Below, one piece after another: positions 47,070-56,144 of a stretch of 64,000 nucleotides of DNA. Origin of the DNA: Mycobacterium pseudokansasii (GTDB lineage Bacteria > Actinomycetota > Actinomycetes > Mycobacteriales > Mycobacteriaceae); assembly GCF_900566075.1 (NCBI RefSeq), contig NZ_UPHU01000001.1:372001-436000 (forward strand). The letters are read 5' to 3'. A program made the position numbers and the translations under genes. How positions within the stretch are numbered: position 1 is the first letter of the stretch; every line of letters starts with the position of its first letter. A model generated the notes under the pieces. That model did not search any database and was not told where the DNA came from. It saw only the letters and a list, made by a program, of their open reading frames with translations.

Positions 47070-47732
47070 TTACGCAGCCCGGAACCGCACCCACATGCCC
47101 TGCATGAGCAGCGCGGGGTTGGGTCTGGTGACGTCCCACAAGACGGCTTCGGTGTGGCCGATGATCTGCCACCCGCCCGGCGACTGGCGAGGATATATCG
47201 CGCTGAATTCGCCTGCGAGAGCGACCGATCCGGCCGGCACCACGGTTCGCGGTTCGGACTTGCGAGGCACCCGCAGCCGTGGGTCGCCGCCGATGAGGTA
47301 GGCGAAACCGGGCGAGAACCCGTTGAATCCCACCCGCCACGGGGTTGTGGTGTGGGCGTTGATGATCTGTGCGGCGGTCAGGCCGGTGTGGGCGGCGACC
47401 TCGGCGAGATCCGGGCCGTCGTAGACGACGTCGATGACGGGGTGATCGCCCCGGCGATCCGTCGGTGCTGCCGCAGAGCCGACCGGCAACCGGCGCAGCC
47501 GCTGGCGGGTAACCCCTTGGAAGCGGGGTGCGGCCAGTTTGACCAACACCGTCCGCAAAGCCGGAACGATGTCGACCACTCCCGGCAGGGCCGCCGCGCG
47601 CAGTGCGTCGGTCCACGCCAAAACCTCAGCGGTACTGTCACATTGCACCATCAGGGCCTGGTCGCCGTAGTCCAGAACGGTGCGCGTCACCGCGTCGGCT
47701 GCGGGGTCGCTGGAGAGGTTCGTCACGCTCAT
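47070..47732 (-). CDS. pxpB: 5-oxoprolinase subunit B (KipI/allophanate hydrolase subunit 1 type)
   Basis: About 220 residues of the AHS1 family (Rv0264c): [15 protein letters not shown] at the N-terminus, [16 protein letters not shown], then the hallmark [20 protein letters not shown] and [14 protein letters not shown]. It pairs with PxpC, whose gene begins 14 bases after its stop. The ATG at 47732 begins the domain; 17 upstream codons are open but unconvincing. In H37Rv this pair lies near oplA, an ATP-dependent 5-oxoprolinase, which is missing from this window. Confidence 0.87.
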   Translation of the reverse strand: MSVTNLSSDPAADAVTRTVLDYGDQALMVQCDSTAEVLAWTDALRAAALPGVVDIVPALRTVLVKLAAPRFQGVTRQRLRRLPVGSAAAPTDRRGDHPVIDVVYDGPDLAEVAAHTGLTAAQIINAHTTTPWRVGFNGFSPGFAYLIGGDPRLRVPRKSEPRTVVPAGSVALAGEFSAIYPRQSPGGWQIIGHTEAVLWDVTRPNPALLMQGMWVRFRAA

Positions 47733-47845
47733 CTTTCGACGGTAGCCCCGATATCGGCGCTCGGGCGAGGGATCTTGGAGCACTGCCAGAGGTGCCTTAG
47801 CAAACGCTCATGAGGATGCGGTCAGCGGCATTGCCAACCGGGAAT

Positions 47846-48838
47846 TCAGCCCAGGATCGCGCCGATCTGCGGGGGAAGCTGATCGGCCACCAGAGGATAA
47901 CTCAGCGGCGATGCGAACGCGATCGCGCCGGCCAGGTCTTTGGTGGTGAAGATGTGGCGCTTCTGGGCGGTCGACCCCGCGGCCGCTATCGCGGGGTCGG
48001 CCAGCAACGCCTGTTGGTCGTCCGGGCTTTCGGTGGACCAGATCAACACATCGGCGGAATCGAGCACCTCTTTGATGTGCTCGGGGGGGATGACCGCGAG
48101 CCGGTCGGCGGCGTAGGGCTTGATGGCGTCGGAGACGACCAACCCCATCTGGTTGAGGAAGTCGGTCCGCCAGCCGGCCATGGTGGCGATCACGTTGCCC
48201 TGTCGCAGCCTGCCCTGCAGCAACAGTGCCTTCTTGCCCTTCCATTGCGGATTCTTCTGGGCGACCTCGGCGAACTTGCGGTCGACGTCGTCGATCAGCG
48301 ACTTCATCTGCTCGGCCTGGAAAACCGCCTGGCCGATGGTGGTTGCCTGGTCCTTCCACGGCTCGAAGAACGCGTCGCCGTCGGACTGCGGGATGGTCGG
48401 GGCGATCGCCGACAGCTTCTGATAGGTGTCGGCGTCGACGCCGGCGTTGATGGCCACGATCAGGTCGGGCTTCAGGCCGGCAATCTGATCGACCGCAATT
48501 CCGTTGTCCAGGTTCAACACCACCGGCTGCGCCGCTCCGAGCTTGGGTTGGGCCCACGGCCATACGGCGAACGGCTGGTCGCCGAACCAGTTGGTCACCG
48601 CGATCGGGACCACACCGACCGCCAGCAAGTCGTCCTGCTCGGTGAAGCCCGCACTGACCACGCGCTTGGGCGGCTCTTTGACGACGGTCTTGCCGAAAAG
48701 GTGAGTGATGGTCACCGCCCCGCCGCCGGGTGTGCCCGGTTTCGATTCGTGTGACGAACATCCCGAAATCCCGGCGGCGACGAGCCCCGTTGCTCCAGCG
48801 ACCTGCAGGAATCCGCGCCGACTCCATCCCCGTTGCAC
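47846..48838 (-). CDS. fecB2: Iron-siderophore-type ABC substrate-binding lipoprotein (FecB2, Rv0265c orthologue)
   Basis: A 330-residue periplasmic-binding protein, the same length as Rv0265c. The N-terminus combines a twin-arginine motif (WSRRGFLQVAG) with a lipobox ending AGISGC (Cys27), so it is probably Tat-exported and lipidated. The mature part is a class III binding protein (VVSAGFTEQDDLLAVGVVP, then WSTESPDDQQALLADPAI). It likely binds ferric siderophore or haem; no permease or ATPase gene adjoins it. The start is GTG at 48838. It is divergent from narU and 113 bases upstream of pxpB. Confidence 0.88.
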   Translation of the reverse strand: MQRGWSRRGFLQVAGATGLVAAGISGCSSHESKPGTPGGGAVTITHLFGKTVVKEPPKRVVSAGFTEQDDLLAVGVVPIAVTNWFGDQPFAVWPWAQPKLGAAQPVVLNLDNGIAVDQIAGLKPDLIVAINAGVDADTYQKLSAIAPTIPQSDGDAFFEPWKDQATTIGQAVFQAEQMKSLIDDVDRKFAEVAQKNPQWKGKKALLLQGRLRQGNVIATMAGWRTDFLNQMGLVVSDAIKPYAADRLAVIPPEHIKEVLDSADVLIWSTESPDDQQALLADPAIAAAGSTAQKRHIFTTKDLAGAIAFASPLSYPLVADQLPPQIGAILG

Positions 48839-49008
48839 CGCGTGAGACTATCGCGTGCCCGAGTCGGCTCACCGCCGCGCAATGCCTGTGCGTCCCCACC
48901 GGCGCCGCATTTTTCTGACAGGCATCGCAAGACCGTTGTGATGTTTGCTTTTCGGCCACGTAACTGGGGGCGCCGGAGCCGGTAACAGCGCGCCGTTAGC
49001 GTCGGGCC

Positions 49009-50385
49009 ATGACCAGCGCCCCGGTGATCCAGCAGGCCCCACCGCGCGCGCCTTATGTCGAAGGTCCCTGGATTGACGACTGGCGCCCGGAAGACCCCGA
49101 GTTCTGGGAGCGCACGGGCAGACCGATTGCCCGTCGTAACCTCGTTTTCTCCATCTTCGCCGAGCACATCGGTTTCAGCGTGTGGATGCTGTGGAGCATC
49201 GTGGTGGTGCATATGACGGCCGTCGGTGGCCACCCGGCCGCCTCTGGCTGGGCGCTGTCGGCCAGCCAGGCGCTCTGTCTGGTCGCGGTGCCCAGCGGGG
49301 TCGGTGCGTTGCTGCGGTTGCCCTACACATTTGCCGTCCCGATCTTCGGTGGCCGCAACTGGACGATCATCTCGGCAACTTTGTTGGTGGTTCCCTGTCT
49401 GCTGCTGTCGTGGGCGGTAAGTCATCCCGGCATCCCGTTCGTGCTGCTGGTCGTGATCGCCGCGACGGCGGGGGTAGGGGGCGGCAACTTCGCCTCCTCG
49501 ATGGCCAACATCTCGTTCTTCTTCCCGGAGCGTGACAAGGGCTGGGCGCTGGGTCTCAACGCGGCCGGGGGCAACATCGGGGTTGCAGTGGTGCAGAAGG
49601 TCATTCCGTCGGTCGTGGTCGCCGGCGGCGGCGTGGCGCTGGCACGTGCCGGATTGTTGCTCGTCCCGCTGGCCGTGGCCGCCGCGGTGTGTGCCTATCT
49701 GTTCATGAACAACCTCACCGAGGCCAAAGCTGACGTGAAACCCGTTTGGCAGGCATTGCGGCACGCCGACACCTGGGTCTTGTCGTTGTTGTACATCGGC
49801 ACTTTCGGATCCTTCATCGGCTACTCCGCTGCCTTTCCGACCTTGCTGACCAGCGTCTTCGGCCGCGGCGACATCGCGTTGGGCTGGGCTTTCCTGGGCG
49901 CTGCCATCGGATCCGTCATCCGTCCGCTGGGTGGCAGGCTCGCTGATCGGATCGGCGGTGCCCGGATCACCGCCGGCAGCTTCGTCATGCTCGCGGTCGG
50001 AGCGGCAGCGGCGCTGTGGTCGGTTCAAGCGGTCGACTTTCCGCTGTTCTTCCTGAGCTTCATGTTCTTGTTCGTGGCCACCGGCATCGGCAACGGATCG
50101 ACCTACCGGATGATCTCCCGGATTTTCACGGTCAAAGGTGAGCTCGCGGGCGGTGACCCCGACACCATGGTCCAGATGCGCCGCCAGGCCGCGGGTGCGT
50201 TGGGCGTCATCTCCGCGGTCGGTGCCCTGGGCGGGTTTCTGGTGCCCCTGGCGTATGCGTGGTCCAAGGCGCAGTTCGGCAGTATCGAACCGGCGCTGCG
50301 CTGCTACCTGGTCTTCTTCCTGGGCCTGCTGATCGTGACGTGGTACCGCTACCTGCGCAGGGGAGCCGCGACGAGTCGGATTTGA
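49009..50385 (+). CDS. narU: Nitrate/nitrite transporter NarU
   Basis: A 458-residue MFS transporter paralogous to narK3. It shares the start context WIDDWRPEDPEFWERTGRPI and the nitrate-signature GGGNFASSMANISFFFP, with the second-half GIGNGSTYRMISRIF. Twelve membrane helices are expected. It would import nitrate or export nitrite. The length is near Rv0267 (463). It is convergent with the LigD-like polymerase gene, with stop codons abutting (TGA/TCA at 50383-50388). Confidence 0.9.
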   Translation: MTSAPVIQQAPPRAPYVEGPWIDDWRPEDPEFWERTGRPIARRNLVFSIFAEHIGFSVWMLWSIVVVHMTAVGGHPAASGWALSASQALCLVAVPSGVGALLRLPYTFAVPIFGGRNWTIISATLLVVPCLLLSWAVSHPGIPFVLLVVIAATAGVGGGNFASSMANISFFFPERDKGWALGLNAAGGNIGVAVVQKVIPSVVVAGGGVALARAGLLLVPLAVAAAVCAYLFMNNLTEAKADVKPVWQALRHADTWVLSLLYIGTFGSFIGYSAAFPTLLTSVFGRGDIALGWAFLGAAIGSVIRPLGGRLADRIGGARITAGSFVMLAVGAAAALWSVQAVDFPLFFLSFMFLFVATGIGNGSTYRMISRIFTVKGELAGGDPDTMVQMRRQAAGALGVISAVGALGGFLVPLAYAWSKAQFGSIEPALRCYLVFFLGLLIVTWYRYLRRGAATSRI

Positions 50386-51633
50386 TCAGGTGTCCGTGGG
50401 TTTCGGCTTGGGCGGATAGTTCGGCCAGGGGCTGTAGTCGGCGATCAGCTCCTCCTGCGCGGGTCGCTGGTCGGGTGGCACGTGCTGCAGGTTGATCCGG
50501 ATCCGGTACCAGATGGAACTGGGCCCGCGCATCCCGTCGACGAGCACGTCGGCGGGATGCAGCCGGTCGGCTGCGGCGGGATGGCGGTGGCGCCAGGTGT
50601 CCAGAGCGGCCATCGCCTCGTCCCGGGTCTTGGTGCGGGCGACCTCGATCAGCGGCTTGGAGGACCGGCGCCGGCCGGCCCGTGGGCCGGCCCCTGTGGG
50701 CGCCCTTTCCGGCGGCCCCAATTCCTCGGTCAGCATGAGCAGCCGGTCCAGGTGGCCCACGGCGTCGTCCATCCCCGCCCACGGGTCACCCAGCTCGGCG
50801 AACCGGTCCGGAACGGTGCCCAGGGTGAAGTCCTCCGGATGGCAGTCGGGCACCTCGTCCCAGCCCAGCGGGGTCGATACCCGGGCGTCGGGAGTGGCCC
50901 GCACCGAGTAAGCCGACGCGACCGTACGGTCCTTGGCGTTCTGGTTGAAGTCGACGAACACGCCCTCGCGTTCTTCCTTCCACCAGCGGCTGGTTGCGGC
51001 GTCGGGCACGCGCCGTTCGACTTCGCGCGCAACGGTCTGGGCGGCCAGCCGGACCTTCGAGAACGGCCAGCGCGGCGCGATCCGGGCGTACACATGGAAG
51101 CCGCGCGAACCGGACGTCTTGGGCCAGCCGGTCAGGCCGTAGTCCTCGAGCACCGCACGCACCACCAGGGCGACGTCGATGATGTGCCGCCACTCGACGC
51201 CCGGCATCGGGTCCAGGTCGATCCGCAGCTCGTCGGGATGGTCGAGGTCGGCGGCCAGCACCGGGTGCGGATTGAGGTCGACGCAGCCCAGGTTGATCAC
51301 CCACGCCAGCCCCGCTGGGTCGTGGATGACGGCTTCGTTGGCGGACGTGCCCGACGCGTACCGCAGTTCGGCAACGTCGACCCAGTCCGGGCGGTTAGCG
51401 GGGGCACGCTTCTGGAACACCGCTTCTTCGGAGATGCCATTGACGAAACGCTTCAGGATCATCGGGCGGCCGGCCACGCCGCGCAGCGCGCCATCGGCCA
51501 CCGAGAGGTAGTAACGAACCAGATCCAGCTTGGTATATCCGGACCGGCCGTTCGGGCCGGGAAACACCACTCGGTCCGGATGGGTGATGGTGACACGGTG
51601 TCCGGCGACGTCCAGTGATGCCGGACGGGTCAT
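50386..51633 (-). CDS. LigD-like polymerase/primase-domain protein (PolD2, Rv0269c orthologue)
   Basis: About 415 residues of the archaeo-eukaryotic primase superfamily, resembling the polymerase domain of LigD but without ligase or nuclease domains. Key residues: the metal-binding Asp-x-Asp in RIDLDPMPG, the S-G-S-R-G-F-H nucleotide-binding motif (SGSRGFHVYAR), and the later VDFNQNAKDRT acidic strand. Such stand-alone PolDom proteins add or fill in ribonucleotides or deoxyribonucleotides at DNA breaks. The ATG at 51633 starts the conserved VTITHPDRVVFPG region; an in-frame start at 51687 would intrude into the fadD2 control region. Confidence 0.85.
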   Translation of the reverse strand: MTRPASLDVAGHRVTITHPDRVVFPGPNGRSGYTKLDLVRYYLSVADGALRGVAGRPMILKRFVNGISEEAVFQKRAPANRPDWVDVAELRYASGTSANEAVIHDPAGLAWVINLGCVDLNPHPVLAADLDHPDELRIDLDPMPGVEWRHIIDVALVVRAVLEDYGLTGWPKTSGSRGFHVYARIAPRWPFSKVRLAAQTVAREVERRVPDAATSRWWKEEREGVFVDFNQNAKDRTVASAYSVRATPDARVSTPLGWDEVPDCHPEDFTLGTVPDRFAELGDPWAGMDDAVGHLDRLLMLTEELGPPERAPTGAGPRAGRRRSSKPLIEVARTKTRDEAMAALDTWRHRHPAAADRLHPADVLVDGMRGPSSIWYRIRINLQHVPPDQRPAQEELIADYSPWPNYPPKPKPTDT

Positions 51634-51693
51634 AGGAGCCAATGCTAATTCCGGAATACCTTCTGGCCGCTTTGCGACTCCCGTCACATATTG

Positions 51694-51713
51694 TGAGGTT
51701 ATGCCTAACCTCA
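51694..51713. promoter_or_regulatory. 20-base palindrome spanning the fadD2 start codon
   Basis: TGAGGTTA (51694-51701), TGCC, TAACCTCA (51706-51713): perfect 8-base arms, with the fadD2 ATG at 51701-51703 inside the palindrome. Either a repressor site placed to block transcription from a leaderless start, or an mRNA stem that hides the start codon. Confidence 0.65.
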
Positions 51714-53371
51714 GTGACTTGCCCGGGCTCGGAAAGATCCAGCAATACGTCGACCGCGGTACCTCCGAACTGCACTACGTGCGCAAGATCGTCGAATCGG
51801 GCGCGTTCCGGTTGGAGTCGCCGCTGAACTATGCCGCGATGGCAAACGAAATCGTGAAGTGGGGCGAGTTCGGTATGCTGCCGTCGCTCAACGCCCGACG
51901 CCATCCGGACCGGGCAGCCTGTATCGACGAAGACGGCGAGTTCACCTATAAGGAGCTCGACGACGCCGCCCACGCTCTGGCCAACGCCCTGCTCGCCAAG
52001 GGGGTGCGCGCCGGTGACGGGGTGGCTCTCCTGGCGCGCAACCACCGCTGGTTCCTTATCGCCAACTACGGCGCAGCCCGGGTGGGCGCCCGCATCATCT
52101 TGCTCAACAGCGAGTTCTCCGGCCCGCAGATCAAGGAGGTGTCGGAGCGCGAAGGCGCCAAGCTGATCATCTACGACGACGAGTACACCAAGGCCGTCAG
52201 CAAGGCCGAGCCGCCGCTGGGCAAGCTCCGCGCCCTGGGCACCAACCCCGATAAAGATGAGCCGTCGGGAAGCACCGACGAGACCCTCGCCGACCTGATC
52301 GCGCGCAGCAGCACCGCGCCCGCACCCAAGGCCGGCAAGCACGCGTCGATCATCATCCTGACCAGTGGAACTACCGGCACCCCGAAGGGCGCCAACCGCA
52401 GCACCCCGCCGACGCTGGCGCCCGTCGGCGGCATCCTGTCGCATGTTCCCTTCAAGGCCAACGAGGTGACGTCGCTGCCGGCGCCGATGTTCCACGCGCT
52501 GGGTTACCTGCATGCCACCATCGCGATGTTCCTGGGGTCGACGCTGGTGCTGCGGCGGAAGTTCAAGCCTCCGCTGGTGCTGGAAGACATCGAGAAGCAC
52601 AAGGTGACCGCCATGGTGGTGGTGCCGGTGATGCTGTCGCGCATCCTCGATGCAATCGAAAAGATGAAGAAGAAGCCCGATCTGTCCAGCCTGAAGATCG
52701 TGTTCGTGTCCGGGTCGCAGCTGGGCGCCGAGTTGGCCTCGCGCGCGCTCAAGGACCTCGGGCCGGTCATCTACAACATGTACGGCTCGACCGAGATCGC
52801 GTTCGCCACCATCGCCGGGCCCAAGGACCTGGAGCGCAACCCCGCGACGGTGGGGCCGGTCGTCAAGGGTGTGAAGGTCAAGATCCTCGACGAGAACGGC
52901 AAGGAGCTGCCGCAGGGCGAGGTCGGGCGGATCTTCGTCGGCAATGCCTTCCCGTTCGAGGGTTACACCGGCGGCGGGCACAAGCAGATCATCGACGGCC
53001 TGATGTCGTCGGGTGACGTCGGCTATTTCGACGAGCACAACCTGCTCTACGTCAGCGGCCGCGACGACGAGATGATCGTCTCCGGCGGTGAGAATGTGTT
53101 CCCGGCCGAGGTGGAGGATCTGATCAGCGGGCATCCCGACGTGGTGGAGGCCACCGCGATCGGTGTCGAGGACAAGGAGTGGGGCGCGCGGCTGCGCGCA
53201 TTCGTGGTGAAAAAGCCCGATGCCGAGGTCGACGAGGACACCATCAAGCACTATGTGCGCGACCACCTTGCGCGGTACAAGGTGCCGCGGGAAGTGATCT
53301 TCATCGATGAGCTGCCGCGCAATCCCACCGGCAAGATTCTCAAGCGTGAACTGCGCGAGATGGAGATCTAG
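51701..53371 (+). CDS. fadD2: Fatty-acyl-CoA (or acyl-AMP) synthetase FadD2
   Basis: A 556-residue ANL-superfamily enzyme activating fatty acids. The P-loop TSGTTGTPKG covers residues 221-230, YGSTEIAFA is the A5-type motif, SSGDVGYFDEHN and SGRDDEMIVSGGENVFP form the hinge, and the catalytic Lys545 is in NPTGKILKREL. The ATG at 51701 (MPNLSDLPGLG) gives near-family length (560 in Rv0270). No Shine-Dalgarno sequence precedes it, and a palindrome covers the start. It is convergent with fadE6. Confidence 0.92.
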   Translation: MPNLSDLPGLGKIQQYVDRGTSELHYVRKIVESGAFRLESPLNYAAMANEIVKWGEFGMLPSLNARRHPDRAACIDEDGEFTYKELDDAAHALANALLAKGVRAGDGVALLARNHRWFLIANYGAARVGARIILLNSEFSGPQIKEVSEREGAKLIIYDDEYTKAVSKAEPPLGKLRALGTNPDKDEPSGSTDETLADLIARSSTAPAPKAGKHASIIILTSGTTGTPKGANRSTPPTLAPVGGILSHVPFKANEVTSLPAPMFHALGYLHATIAMFLGSTLVLRRKFKPPLVLEDIEKHKVTAMVVVPVMLSRILDAIEKMKKKPDLSSLKIVFVSGSQLGAELASRALKDLGPVIYNMYGSTEIAFATIAGPKDLERNPATVGPVVKGVKVKILDENGKELPQGEVGRIFVGNAFPFEGYTGGGHKQIIDGLMSSGDVGYFDEHNLLYVSGRDDEMIVSGGENVFPAEVEDLISGHPDVVEATAIGVEDKEWGARLRAFVVKKPDAEVDEDTIKHYVRDHLARYKVPREVIFIDELPRNPTGKILKRELREMEI

Positions 53372-53376
53372 CGGCG

Positions 53377-53434
53377 CGAGCAGACACGGAATCGCATGGT
53401 GCGCCCGGCGCCCCCGCGATTCTGCGTCTGCTCG
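53377..53434. terminator. Long intergenic hairpin between convergent genes, repeated copy 2
   Basis: CGAGCAGACACGGAATCGC (53377-53395) pairs with GCGATTCTGCGTCTGCTCG (53416-53434), with two mismatches and a 20-base loop. It lies between the convergent fadD2 and fadE6 and shares its stem sequence with the hairpin at 7836-7889. Confidence 0.65.
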
Positions 53435-53445
53435 GCGCAGGGAAC

Positions 53446-55653
53446 TTAGGGGTCGCGGGGCAGGCCGAGCAGTCGTTCGGCGATGATGTTCAGCTGTACC
53501 TCCGACGTGCCGCCGTAGATCGTGGTGGCGCGGCTGGCCAGCAGGTACTCGCCCCATTTGCCCGCCGGCTCATCGGTGTCGCCGATCGCGGCGTCCGTGC
53601 CGAACGTCGACACCGCGAATTCGGCGTAGCCCTGGCCGGTGCGCATCGACAACAGCTTGGAAATCGCCGCTGACGGCATGGGGTCACCCCCGGCGATGGT
53701 CAACAGCGTCGAGCGCAGGTTGAGCACCTTGACCGCATGACCCTCGGCGATCAGTTGACCGGCGCGGTGCTGGGCGACCTGGTCGAAATGGCCGTCGCGG
53801 ACGAACTCGACGAATTGCGGCAGGGTAGCCAGGAAGTTGGCGTCGCTGCTGCCGATCGACACGCGTTCGGCCGTCAGCGTGTTGCGGCTGACCTCCCAGC
53901 CCCGGTTCACCTCACCGAGCACGCACTCGTCGGGAACGAACACGTCGTCGAGGTAGACGGTGTTGAACATCGCGTGGCCCGTCAGTTCACGCAGCGGCTT
54001 TACCTGCACGCCTTGGCTTTTCATGTCCAGCAGGAAATAGGTGATGCCGTTGTGCTTCGGGGCGTTCGGGTCCGTTCTGGCTAGCAGTGCGCCGTAGTGC
54101 GCGTATTGGGCGGCCGTCGTCCAGATCTTCTGGCCGGTGATGCGCCAGCCGGCGTCGACCCGGGTCGCCTTCGTGGTCAGCCCCGCCAGGTCCGAGCCGG
54201 CGCCGGGCTCGGAAAACAGCTGGCACCAGATCATGTCACCGCGGAAGGTCGGCGGCAGGAAGCGCTGCTTCTGCTCTTCGGTGCCGAACGCGACAATCGA
54301 CGGGATGATCCAGGCCGCGATGCCGACCTGCGGCCGTTTGACCCGTCCACTGGTGAACTCCTGGGCAATGATGACCTGCTCGACCGGGCCGGACGCCCGA
54401 CCCCACGGCTTGGGCAAATAGGGCAGCACCCAGCCGCCTTCGGCGATGGCGACCCTGCGTTGCTCGCGCGGCATGGCCTTCAGCGCGGCAACCTCGGCCC
54501 GGATCTCGGACCGCAGTTTCTCGGTGTCGGGGTCCAGGTCGATGTCTACCGGGCGCATACCCGTGGTGGTCGCGGTATCCACGACCCGTTGCGGGTAGGT
54601 GGTGTGGCGGCCGAAGCAGGCGGCCAGCATCAACGCCCGGCGGTAGTACACGTTCGTGTCATGCTCCCAGGTGTAGCCGATGCCGCCGTGCACCTGGATG
54701 CAGTCCTGCGTGCAGCGCTGGGCTGCTGTCGGCGCCAGGGTTGCCGCTACCGCCGCGGCGAACTCGACGTCCGGGCTGCCCTCGCTTGTCTCGTCCAAGG
54801 CGCGGGCGGCGTCCCACACCGCGGCCGTGGCGCGTTCGGTGTCGGCGATCATCTCGGCGCACTTGTGTTTGATCGCCTGGAACTGGCCGATCGGCCTGCC
54901 GAACTGTTCGCGAATCTTGGCGTAGCTTGATGCGGTGTCGGTGGCCCAGCGGGCCACACCCACGGCCTCCGCCGACAGCAGCGTGGACATCAGCGCGTGG
55001 GCGGTGGTCATGCTCAGATTGCTCAGCACGACGTCGTCTGTGACCTCGACGGCGTTGGCCCGCACGTGTGCGATGGGCCGCAGCGGGTCCAGGCTGCGGA
55101 CCGGCTCGATTTCGAGCTGTTCGGCCCGCAGTACCACCCACTCCTCGCCGCTGTCGATGGCCACCGGCAGCACCAGAACGGCGGCCTGAGCCGCCGCGGG
55201 GACCGCGCGGACTTCGCCGCGGATCACCAGTACCCCCTTGTCCTGCAGACCCTGACGCGTGGCGGTCAGCCCGGAATCAAGTGCGTAGGCACCGATGGCC
55301 GCCCCGGTGGCCAGCTCGGAAAGCACCTTGGCCTCGGGGTCATGCGCCGCAATCAGCGCGCTGGCTATCGCCGAGGGGACGAATGGCCCGGGCACCGCGC
55401 CGTAGCCAAACTCGGCCAGCACCACGGCCAGCTCGAGGATCCCGAAACCCTGACCGCCCACCGATTCGGCCAGGTGCACCCCCTGCAACCCCTGCTCTGC
55501 GGCTGCCTGCCAGTACGGCGGCGGGTTTTCGACCGGGGTGCCGGGGTCTGCATCCAGGGCCGCATGCACCACCTCCGACGGCGCCACACGCGCCACCAGC
55601 GATCGCACCGAATCGGCGAGGTCTTGATGTTCACGGGTGATTGCGATCGGCAT
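53446..55653 (-). CDS. fadE6: Double-domain acyl-CoA dehydrogenase FadE6
   Basis: A 735-residue protein made of two acyl-CoA dehydrogenase-like modules, roughly 1-370 and 385-735. The N-terminal module contains REQFGRPIGQFQAIKHKCAE and GGIGYTWEHDTNVYYRRA. The C-terminal module contains WCQLFSEPGAGSDLAGLTTK, GQKIWTTAAQYAHYG and, at the end, IYGGTSEVQLNIIAERLLG. Only the second half keeps the clear substrate-binding and C-terminal signatures in full. Length is close to Rv0271c (731). The ATG is at 55653. Fused two-module FadE proteins resemble heteromeric FadE-FadE enzymes of cholesterol side-chain breakdown, but the substrate is unknown. Confidence 0.9.
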   Translation of the reverse strand: MPIAITREHQDLADSVRSLVARVAPSEVVHAALDADPGTPVENPPPYWQAAAEQGLQGVHLAESVGGQGFGILELAVVLAEFGYGAVPGPFVPSAIASALIAAHDPEAKVLSELATGAAIGAYALDSGLTATRQGLQDKGVLVIRGEVRAVPAAAQAAVLVLPVAIDSGEEWVVLRAEQLEIEPVRSLDPLRPIAHVRANAVEVTDDVVLSNLSMTTAHALMSTLLSAEAVGVARWATDTASSYAKIREQFGRPIGQFQAIKHKCAEMIADTERATAAVWDAARALDETSEGSPDVEFAAAVAATLAPTAAQRCTQDCIQVHGGIGYTWEHDTNVYYRRALMLAACFGRHTTYPQRVVDTATTTGMRPVDIDLDPDTEKLRSEIRAEVAALKAMPREQRRVAIAEGGWVLPYLPKPWGRASGPVEQVIIAQEFTSGRVKRPQVGIAAWIIPSIVAFGTEEQKQRFLPPTFRGDMIWCQLFSEPGAGSDLAGLTTKATRVDAGWRITGQKIWTTAAQYAHYGALLARTDPNAPKHNGITYFLLDMKSQGVQVKPLRELTGHAMFNTVYLDDVFVPDECVLGEVNRGWEVSRNTLTAERVSIGSSDANFLATLPQFVEFVRDGHFDQVAQHRAGQLIAEGHAVKVLNLRSTLLTIAGGDPMPSAAISKLLSMRTGQGYAEFAVSTFGTDAAIGDTDEPAGKWGEYLLASRATTIYGGTSEVQLNIIAERLLGLPRDP

Positions 55654-55699
55654 TGTTCGCCTTCCCTTGCGCGAGTTCCTTCCAAGCTAACAACCGGTG

Positions 55700-56140
55700 G
55701 GTTGGTTGGCCAGGTTGGCCAACGGGTGCCGTGCTCACCAGCGCCGAATCCGGCCTCATCCGGGCCAGCGCGCCGGCGTCGATCAGCTGCTTGGTGTCAC
55801 CGGTCAACGGTTCGTGCAGGGAGGTGGTGTCGCCGCCGGCCAACCGGTGCGGCAACGGTCGCCAGCCAGGGCGTCCGTCGTCGCGGGTACCGCGTCGCGT
55901 CGCTGCGGCTACATCGATGGTGTTCACCCCCGCGCCGAATTTGTGGACCAGCCGCATCCGGGCCCGCGGTGTAGGTAGGTGCCCGACAGCGGACGAAGCG
56001 GATGCCAAATCACTTGTGCTTCGCGCAATTCGCGATAGAAGGACGCGTCGTCATCTTCGGCGCACGATCGAATGTCGAGTCAGTCTTGTTCGGGTGCAAC
56101 AAGATCAAGCACCTTCTCGCCGGGCATGAAGTGGGCGAGA
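55700..56140 (-). pseudogene. Remnant of a D-isomer 2-hydroxyacid dehydrogenase
   Basis: Minus-strand fragments of one dehydrogenase are spread over two frames. The first reads AHFMPGEKVLDLVAPEQD, then an in-frame TGA (56082-56080), then FYRELREAQVIWHPLRPLSG. After a frameshift near 55970 the second frame reads MRLVHKFGAGVNTIDVAAA. It then jumps by internal deletion past the NAD-binding core to TTSLHEPLTGDTKQLIDAGA and ARMRPDSALVSTA. At least three lesions make it non-functional. It fills the gap between fadE6 and the hydrolase gene; I know of no counterpart in H37Rv. Confidence 0.75.
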
Positions 56141-56144
56141 ACTG

